Of a DNA stretch of 64,000 bases, positions 59,240-64,000 are shown one piece after another. This DNA is from Candidatus Bathyarchaeota archaeon (GTDB taxonomy: Archaea > Thermoproteota > Bathyarchaeia > JAPDIZ01). Position 1 is the stretch's first letter; each line of letters opens with the position of its first letter. A model generated the notes under the pieces. It was not told where the DNA came from. It searched no databases and saw only the letters and a list, made by a program, of their open reading frames with translations. The translations under genes were made by a program, and so were the position numbers. Where the stretch lies: assembly GCA_029259355.1 (NCBI GenBank), contig JAPDIZ010000002.1:62001-126000 (forward strand), given 5' to 3'.

Positions 59240-60575
59240 AGCTGGGGAGAGGTATGGGGAGAGGCCAGAGGTCGCCTTCGAAATAGAGGACACCACTCTT
59301 CACTGGGAGTGGAGGACCAGCAACCTCTCCAAGAGACTCTCCTACTACATCAAGCGGTGCATGGGCTGCGACCTATGCATGGTGGCCTGCCCCACCGAAG
59401 CCATCTCGCTGGGACCCGTGGTGGAGATAGCTGCTGGAAGGATCGAGGACACGCCCCTCATCTTCATAGATGAGGGGAAGTGCTCGTTCTGCGGGATATG
59501 CGACTCCGTGTGCTTCTTCAGAGCCATAGCGCTAAGCTACAACGGGAGGCCAGCTGAGGAGATCTTCAGCGAGGTCAAGGGGAGGCACGTGCTCGACGAG
59601 GAGAAGTGCCTCCCATGCCTGCTCTGCGAAAAGGTTTGCCAAAGGCAAGCCATATCGGTTGAGCTGAAGGTACCCAAGAAGGAGGAGCTGGTTAAGTATG
59701 AGGGAAAGGCTGAGGCTCGCGGGAGCATAAGAATCGATGAGCAGAAGTGCGTGTTTTGTGGGCTCTGCGCAGAGCTATGCGATGCCATAACCATCGTCTG
59801 GACCGATCCCAAAGCCCCTGACTTCAAGCCAGCGATAGCCATACGTGTAGACGAGGACGAATGCGACTACTGCGAGCTATGCCAGAAGATATGCCCCGTA
59901 GAGGGTGCGATAGAGGTGGTCTGCGAATACTCCACCCCCCGAGTCGTTGAGGAGCCCCAAATAGAGGGGAGCATATCCGTGAACGAAGAAGAGTGCATTT
60001 GCTGCGGGCTTTGCGCTGTCGTGTGCCCAGTCAACGCCATAAAAGTTGAGAAGCCCCTAGAAGGTGAGATAATTCTCCAAAACCTCCACAGGTGTGATCC
60101 AATAGGTTGCGTCAACTGCTTCAACATATGCCCCGTCAACTGCATCTACCCAACGGGTAGGGAGGACAAGATAGCGGTGGTGGAGGAGGTCTGCGTGTTC
60201 TGCGGAGCTTGCCAAAATGCTTGTCCAGAAGACGTAATCCGCGTAGTGCGTAGGTCGTATAGGGTTGAGGAAAAGCCTGAGGCAGACCTGTGGAGAAGGG
60301 GTAGGCGAAAAGCCTTCAACAAGCTGGTTGGGGTTGTGGAGAAGCCTACGGTGTACGCGAGGGCTATAGAGGTTGAGGAGCGTCCTCCAGCTCCGCTTCC
60401 GCGCGTAGAAGTTGGAGCTTGGGAGGTTTCGCCTGAGGCAGAGGAAGAGGTTCGTAAGCGAGTGGATAGCCTAATAGAGACTCTGAGCGTCTACGAAAAC
60501 AGGTTGATGCTGAGCTTTGGCAAAGTCGAGAAGGTATTGGAGAAGGCAGATGAATCTGGTCGTGGAAAAGCCTAG
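59223..60575 (+). CDS. Polyferredoxin (FwdF/MvhB-like), eight 4Fe-4S motifs
   Basis: A 450-residue polyferredoxin with eight Cys motifs: CMGCDLCMVACP, CSFCGICDSVCF, CLPCLLCEKVCQ, CVFCGLCAELCD, CDYCELCQKICP, CICCGLCAVVCP, CDPIGCVNCFNICP and CVFCGACQNACP. Each should bind one [4Fe-4S] cluster, making an electron wire, as in FwdF and MvhB. The last about 90 residues are acidic and helical. The ATG at 59223 has GGAGGAGG 4 nt upstream. Between HdrA-MvhD (overlap) and convergent fwdD (4-bp overlap), it probably links both. Confidence 0.88.
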   Translation: MSEASRAGERYGERPEVAFEIEDTTLHWEWRTSNLSKRLSYYIKRCMGCDLCMVACPTEAISLGPVVEIAAGRIEDTPLIFIDEGKCSFCGICDSVCFFRAIALSYNGRPAEEIFSEVKGRHVLDEEKCLPCLLCEKVCQRQAISVELKVPKKEELVKYEGKAEARGSIRIDEQKCVFCGLCAELCDAITIVWTDPKAPDFKPAIAIRVDEDECDYCELCQKICPVEGAIEVVCEYSTPRVVEEPQIEGSISVNEEECICCGLCAVVCPVNAIKVEKPLEGEIILQNLHRCDPIGCVNCFNICPVNCIYPTGREDKIAVVEEVCVFCGACQNACPEDVIRVVRRSYRVEEKPEADLWRRGRRKAFNKLVGVVEKPTVYARAIEVEERPPAPLPRVEVGAWEVSPEAEEEVRKRVDSLIETLSVYENRLMLSFGKVEKVLEKADESGRGKA

Positions 60576-60952
60576 AACATGTTTTCTAAGCTCGTCGGCT
60601 TCTCAGAAGCCTTCTTTATCCTAACCTCCATGCCCTTTAGGTTGAGAAAAACCTCTTTTTCAGCCCTCATTAACCGATTAGCCCACGGACCTGGTGGCAT
60701 CATCGCCAAGTCCTCCGGAAGATTGGGGTTGATGCGTACCTCAACCACGACAGATCGCCCACCAGCTTCTATCTCGACGGAGTCTCCCTCACGCACTCCA
60801 AGCCTAGCAGCAGCTTTCTCCGAGAGAAATACCACCGCAACTTCTCTACGAAACTCCTCTGAGTCGATGGATTGGTACTTCGCCCTCCCCTGCTCGAAAG
60901 TTCTCACAACAACAAGCCTAAGCGTTGGATAGAGCAGCTCAATCAAGCTCAT
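60572..60952 (-). CDS. fwdD: Formylmethanofuran dehydrogenase subunit D-like (molybdopterin dinucleotide-binding)
   Basis: The 126-residue protein is a beta-barrel molybdopterin-dinucleotide-binding domain: EVAVVFLSEKAAARLGVREG, VRINPNLPEDLAMMPPGPWA. FwdD normally completes the active site formed with FwdB. Thus the pterin protein is split across the locus: fwdB on the other side of HdrA/polyferredoxin. Convergent overlap of CTAG with the polyferredoxin gene. Confidence 0.85.
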   Translation of the reverse strand: MSLIELLYPTLRLVVVRTFEQGRAKYQSIDSEEFRREVAVVFLSEKAAARLGVREGDSVEIEAGGRSVVVEVRINPNLPEDLAMMPPGPWANRLMRAEKEVFLNLKGMEVRIKKASEKPTSLENMF

Positions 60953-61062
60953 ACGCCAAACACCTCACAGACCCACATGCTCCGCGCCTTCGTGGCTCAT
61001 CATCCCGAGCCAATCAGCATATCTCGCAAAGGTCATCGCACAGCCCTTGCCCCGGCGCTGAG

Positions 61063-61139
61063 TGGAGCCGGGGGAGGGATTCGAACCCCCGTAAAAGGCG
61101 GTCTGCAGCCGCCCGCCTTAACCACTCGGCCACCCCGGC
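61063..61139 (-). tRNA. tRNA-Cys (GCA)
   Basis: The minus strand folds as a 74-nt tRNA plus encoded CCA. Acceptor GCCGGGG pairs with CCCCGGC, the discriminator is U (typical of tRNA-Cys), the anticodon stem GGCGG/CCGCC encloses loop CTGCAGA with anticodon GCA, and the T-arm is GGGGGTTCGAATCCCTC. No intron. 3' CCA is at 61065-61063. Confidence 0.95.
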
Positions 61140-61175
61140 TACACGCATAGGGACACGCGAGTGAAACATATAAGG

Positions 61176-61583
61176 CTATTCCACGAGCTCCCCCTGCTCA
61201 AGCTCCAGTTCGATGCCCCTCACCTTCTGGGAAACCCTCTTCACAACCTCACTGGCCTTTTCTCGGTTGCCGAGGTGGAGGTAGCCCATGAGCTCTCCCA
61301 CAGCCATCTCCAGCGACATGAACATCGAGGGAAGCGCTTTGCCCGGCTTAAGCCTCCTATATATCCGAGAAAGCCCACCAATCGCCTCGACGAACTCTCT
61401 ATCGACATCTTCACCTGTGCTCATCCTCTTGGCCATCTCCCTAGCTGCTATGAGCTGCCTCCCCAGTCTTTTAACCCGTATCCTGAGTAGACGCGTCTCC
61501 GACATTCTGTTCCAGAGGACATAACCTAGCGAGAAGCCCACCATCGAAACCAAGACGGCAGCGGCTAGGTACTCTATGTACAA
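61176..61583 (-). CDS. Membrane-anchored hypothetical protein
   Basis: A 135-residue protein with one N-terminal membrane helix ([20 protein letters not shown]) followed by a charged helical domain ([40 protein letters not shown]). The topology suggests a single-pass protein with a cytoplasmic helical body. Start probably TTG 61583; TATA-like GTTATATAC at 61617-61625. No family recognised. It is divergent from the indolepyruvate oxidoreductase remnant. Confidence 0.55.
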   Translation of the reverse strand: MYIEYLAAAVLVSMVGFSLGYVLWNRMSETRLLRIRVKRLGRQLIAAREMAKRMSTGEDVDREFVEAIGGLSRIYRRLKPGKALPSMFMSLEMAVGELMGYLHLGNREKASEVVKRVSQKVRGIELELEQGELVE

Positions 61584-61636
61584 ACGCCTACACCGCTTGC
61601 CCCAAACTACACAGTCGTTATATACTCGGCGAGAGG

Positions 61637-61645
61637 CTATATATA
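61637..61645 (+). promoter_or_regulatory. TATA box before iorAB remnant
   Basis: CTATATATA lies only about 12 bp before the GTG at 61653, so transcription from it would begin inside the proposed N-terminus. A second TATA element (61617-61625) faces the other way, forming a divergent promoter pair. Confidence 0.45.
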
Positions 61646-61652
61646 CCTCTCC

Positions 61653-62219
61653 GTGAGTGGCGGTGATGTCCCGCCAATTTCGATAACTCCGCTCAACAAA
61701 GCAGCCAACGAAGCATCGAGCAAAGTCTCAGAATCTGCTTCTAGTCAGAAAAAGCCTGAGAAACGAGTTATGCTTGGAAACGAGGCGATCGCTAGAGGTG
61801 CTTTGGAGGCTGGGGTTGGGGTAGCGACTTCTTACCTAGGAACACCCGCTACCGAGATACTGAAGTACCTCGTGGAGCATGGAAAAAGCTTTGGCGTGAG
61901 GACTTTGAGCTACTGCTCACCCAAAACGAGCTGCGTAGCGCTAGATCGCATGATACCAACCCCCCAGTAGTGGAGCAGCGCCGACTGCTGAGGAGCTTGT
62001 CGAGGCTTTGAGGAAGAGAGTTGGGGATTGCGCCTCCTTAGCTACGACAGCTTGGCTAAAGAAGTGGGTTTGAGATCCGTCAACATGTCGCTGCTGGGTG
62101 CGGCTTTGAGGGAGCTGGACAAAGGGGTTTTGCTGAAGGCCTTGGAGACTGCGGTTAAGGAGTCTACGCTGAAGAATGCTCAGAGAGCACTTGAACTAGG
62201 AGCTAAGTTGTTCGAATAG
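61653..62219 (+). pseudogene. Indolepyruvate ferredoxin oxidoreductase (iorAB) remnant
   Basis: ORF 61653-61970 ends with [20 protein letters not shown] and [14 protein letters not shown], the N-terminus of the IorA alpha subunit, then stops. 61990-62219 holds, in two frames, PTAEELVEALRKRVGD and SYDSLAKEVGLRSVNMSLLG then ALRELDKGVLLKALETAV, which match the C-terminus of the gamma/IorB subunit (NMxLLGA block). About 800 residues between them are missing. So most of iorA and the start of iorB are deleted. The enzyme oxidises aryl pyruvates to acyl-CoA with ferredoxin; activity is lost. Downstream sequence 62220-62357 is intergenic and carries the cetZ promoter. Confidence 0.7.
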
Positions 62220-62357
62220 AAGCTGAATTGGGGGAAAACTTTTCCTTCTTTCTCCCCCGCTTAAATTGGACAAATACGATTAAGCTTATTAGACTCTATC
62301 GTGTGATTGTCTACGAACCACAGCAGTTGGGTTGTGGAATAGGAGAGTTGGCATAGG

Positions 62358-63521
62358 ATGAGGCTAGCGGTAATAGGCGTTGGCCAAGCAGGAGGACGTG
62401 TCGCCGACAAGCTAGCCTACTACAACAGGAGAAGAAGAGTGAAGAACGAGATAGTGCCAGCTGCTTTCGCCGTTAACACCGCGAAGAGCGACTTGATGGG
62501 GCTTCAGGAAATCCCCCTGAAGAACAGGGTCTTGATCGGGCAGGCGTGGGTCGGTGGACACGGTGTTGGATTAGACAATGAGCTGGGCGCAACCATCATG
62601 GAGAAGGAGTTTAGCAAAGTAGAGCATGCCATAATCGAGCGGGGGACCTACGACGTTGACGCTTTTCTGGTAATCGCTGGATTGGGAGGGGGAACGGGCT
62701 CTGGTGGAGCTCCAGTACTCGCTAGAGAGCTTAAGAAGCACTATGGCATCCCTGTATACGGTCTCGGAATACTACCCAGTATAGACGAGGGCAAGCTCCC
62801 AACCTACAACGCAGCTAGAAGCCTCCTCGAGTTCTACGAATCAACGGATAGCCTCATACTCTTCGACAACGAGGCTTGGAAGGTGGAGAACAAACCCCTC
62901 AACGAGGCTTACGACTACATGAACGAGGTGATGGTTAAGCCCTTCACCTACTTGCTGGAGGCTGGTGAAGTCACCGACCCCAAAACTGTAGGAACGAAAG
63001 TTCTAGACGCTTCCGACATAGTCAACACGCTAACGGGCTTCACCGTCATTGGATATACTGAGGAGAAAGTTCCTAGAAGGTTCTTCCTATCAAGCGAGCC
63101 AACCTCCATTGAGCAGTTGGATAGCGTTACCAGAACCTACACCGTGGTTGTCAACGCAGCTGGCAAGCTAACTACTCCGTGCAGAGCAGAAACTGCTAAG
63201 AAGGCATTTATGCTGCTCTGCGGACCCCCCGCCCACATGAACAGAGATGGCTTGGAGAGAGCAAGGAAGTGGCTCGAAGACCTCATCGATGGAGCAGAGG
63301 TTAGAGCAGGAGATTACCCCGTCGGCGGAGACAAGCTCATAGGCATCGTAGCGTTCTCCGGCGTCACCGACATACCTAGGGTTAAGATGATCATGAAGAT
63401 GGGTATCGAGGTTAAGAAGGAGCTAGAGGATTTGAGGAAGTTCGAGGAGAGCGAGGAGATCGACATAATCAAGTTGGGATCCCAACTGCCTAGGTTGACA
63501 AAGAAAAAGGGGGAGGATTAG
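62358..63521 (+). CDS. CetZ/FtsZ-like tubulin-superfamily GTPase
   Basis: A 387-residue tubulin-fold protein. RLAVIGVGQAGGRVADKLAY is the nucleotide-binding loop T1, LVIAGLGGGTGSGGAP is the GGGTGSG tubulin signature (T4), and AFSGVTDIPRVKMIM is a CetZ-like C-terminal block. The longer central insertion and lack of a C-terminal tail separate it from true FtsZ. CetZ proteins act in cell shape and motility in some archaea. The C-terminal 30 residues are charged. A leader of about 40 nt is likely, from the TATA-like AAGCTTATTA at about 62282-62291. Coupled to a small membrane protein. Confidence 0.85.
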   Translation: MRLAVIGVGQAGGRVADKLAYYNRRRRVKNEIVPAAFAVNTAKSDLMGLQEIPLKNRVLIGQAWVGGHGVGLDNELGATIMEKEFSKVEHAIIERGTYDVDAFLVIAGLGGGTGSGGAPVLARELKKHYGIPVYGLGILPSIDEGKLPTYNAARSLLEFYESTDSLILFDNEAWKVENKPLNEAYDYMNEVMVKPFTYLLEAGEVTDPKTVGTKVLDASDIVNTLTGFTVIGYTEEKVPRRFFLSSEPTSIEQLDSVTRTYTVVVNAAGKLTTPCRAETAKKAFMLLCGPPAHMNRDGLERARKWLEDLIDGAEVRAGDYPVGGDKLIGIVAFSGVTDIPRVKMIMKMGIEVKKELEDLRKFEESEEIDIIKLGSQLPRLTKKKGED

Positions 63522-63713
63522 TTGATTAGGCTAGACCTGAGGGGCTTTCTGGCCATCGTTATGGCTTGGCTAGGAGGGCTGTTCTTCTACGCCGCTTTGG
63601 AGAGCTCTGGCGTAACTCCGAAGTGGTTTGACCCCTTGGTAGCTACGCTGCTCAGCGGCCTTCTCGCAGGCATATTCTTGGTACTCTCCATCATAGTGGC
63701 GGCATACGAGTAG
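63522..63713 (+). CDS. Small two-helix membrane protein cotranscribed with cetZ
   Basis: A 63-residue protein with two membrane helices (FLAIVMAWLGGLFFYAALESS; LVATLLSGLLAGIFLVLSIIVAAY) separated by a short polar loop. The TTG start begins directly after the TAG stop of cetZ, so coupling is likely. It could anchor CetZ at the membrane, but this is inference. Confidence 0.6.
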   Translation: MIRLDLRGFLAIVMAWLGGLFFYAALESSGVTPKWFDPLVATLLSGLLAGIFLVLSIIVAAYE

Positions 63714-63780
63714 CTGAGCAAGCTCTGTTGGAAAAAGCTGCAGCAGATGGGTACCTCTCTTTTTTTCTTTAAAAAGGAGT

Positions 63781-63890
63781 TGGTAGCCCGGGGGAGATTC
63801 GAACTCCCGTCCGCGGGTCACCCCTCTCGCGATCCAGAGCCCGCGATCCTTGGCCCACGACCCTGCGGTTGGCCGCTAGACGACCGGGCT
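63781..63890 (-). tRNA. tRNA-Gln (CTG) with two introns
   Basis: The minus strand reads as a 110-nt tRNA gene with CCA encoded (63783-63781). Acceptor AGCCCGG pairs with CCGGGCT, discriminator A, T-arm GGGAG-TTCGAAT-CTCCC. The anticodon stem GCGGG/CCCGC holds CTCTGG-A, giving anticodon CTG, after removing a 15-nt intron (63833-63819) at the standard position 37/38. Removing a second, 19-nt intron in the D-loop (63868-63850; the boundary is ambiguous because CCAA is repeated) leaves a normal 73-nt tRNA. The D stem GTCT/GGAT then forms. Confidence 0.9.
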
Positions 63891-63945
63891 AACCAATTGG
63901 CATGGCTACACAATCACCCTTAAAGCTTTTTCTCGCCTCTGAGTG

Positions 63946-64000
63946 TTGAAGAAGCTGTTGGTTGTGGATCGGCTATGGCGAGGAGAAGCAAGAAGTCTTG
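63946..64000 (+). CDS. Start of an unidentified gene, truncated by the window
   Basis: Two frames are possible at the edge. TTG 63946 reads KKLLVVDRLWRGEARSL and lies about 25 bp after a TATA-like CCTTAAAGC (63919-63927), fitting a leaderless start. ATG 63975 reads MARRSKKS and has no clear ribosome site. Too little is visible to name the gene. Confidence 0.3.
   Translation, partial: MKKLLVVDRLWRGEARSL

Noticed and set aside
60953-61062. Possible C/D box RNA on the minus strand between tRNA-Cys and fwdD, with ATGATGA and CTGA words
   Set aside because: The boxes are out of the usual order and spacing, no good terminal stem forms, and the second D box is degenerate (CTGT or CGGA). It looks like the leader of fwdD.
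62225-62260. G-run/T-C-run hairpin GGGGGAAAA ... TTTCTCCCCC as a terminator
   Set aside because: Pairing needs a bulge and the loop is T-rich; it may be a weak terminator of the iorAB remnant, but there is not enough to annotate it.
1-64000. CRISPR arrays, insertion sequences, transposases, integrases or prophage genes
   Set aside because: I saw no regularly spaced repeats, no transposase or integrase motifs and no structural phage genes. The broken genes have no flanking repeats that I noticed.

Overview
The window comes from an archaeon, most likely a thermophilic anaerobe of the TACK/Thermoproteota side. Evidence seen directly: TATA-like boxes 20-35 bp upstream of many starts, frequent GTG and TTG starts, a tRNA-Gln interrupted by two introns (one in the D-loop), encoded CCA ends, two C/D box guide RNAs, a short single-OB-fold SSB, an archaeal Thg1-type enzyme, a class II ribonucleotide reductase, a CetZ-like tubulin and formylmethanofuran-dehydrogenase/heterodisulfide-reductase genes. 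I cannot name the lineage from the sequence alone. Genes are tightly packed; five convergent pairs overlap by exactly one 4-bp word that is a stop on both strands.

Layout. 1-12.3 kb: end of an M20 peptidase, nitroreductase, two paralogous MFS carriers around a membrane protein, a radical SAM enzyme, a hydrolase, a frameshifted RimI-like acetyltransferase, a membrane-anchored CrtI-like oxidoreductase, Thg1-like, TraB-like, CoA-transferase and DUF72 genes. 12.4-22.1 kb: VapBC, a DUF2079 membrane protein, a second radical SAM/SPASM enzyme, a primase-superfamily protein, a nucleotidyltransferase with a small partner, and a 1038-aa helicase. 22.2-27.8 kb: EmrB-type MFS, GT4 glycosyltransferase, GH130 glycosidase/phosphorylase, RpiB-like isomerase, a C/D box RNA and a rhomboid-like protein. 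27.8-31.2 kb: a complete tungstate/molybdate module (ModE-type regulator, then TupABC-like transporter behind a 22-bp palindrome over the probable transcription start). 31.3-38.6 kb: decayed glycosyltransferase, small Zn-finger gene, phosphodiesterase, DUF362, isochorismatase-like protein, and two 4-hydroxybutyryl-CoA-dehydratase-family genes, one broken. 38.5 kb: a C/D box RNA whose guide matches the 5' end of archaeal 16S rRNA. 38.6-45.5 kb: M50 protease, tRNA thiolation enzyme, the three-gene homocysteine-synthesis set (UPF0280, NIL-ferredoxin, DUF39-CBS), and NrdJ. 45.5-49.3 kb: SSB, and an operon encoding an SMC5/6-like ATPase, a kleisin-like protein and a winged-helix KITE-like protein. 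49.4-54.9 kb: mostly small uncharacterised genes, a methyltransferase, a DUF72 fusion and a V4R protein. 55.0-61.0 kb: FwdB, an Fe-S protein, an HdrA-MvhD fusion, an eight-cluster polyferredoxin and FwdD. 61.0-64.0 kb: tRNA-Cys, remnants of indolepyruvate oxidoreductase, CetZ, tRNA-Gln and the start of a further gene.

How it fits together. Tungstate or molybdate imported by the TupABC-like transporter would supply the pterin cofactor of the FwdB/FwdD enzyme, whose electrons would pass through the polyferredoxin and the HdrA-MvhD flavoprotein. The homocysteine set implies sulfide assimilation in an anaerobe. The most interesting locus is the SMC-kleisin-KITE operon, whose features resemble eukaryotic Smc5/6-Nse4-Nse1/3 more than ordinary archaeal SMC-ScpAB. 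Several genes (iorAB, GT4, RimI, one 4-HBD paralog) are broken, suggesting recent loss or assembly error.
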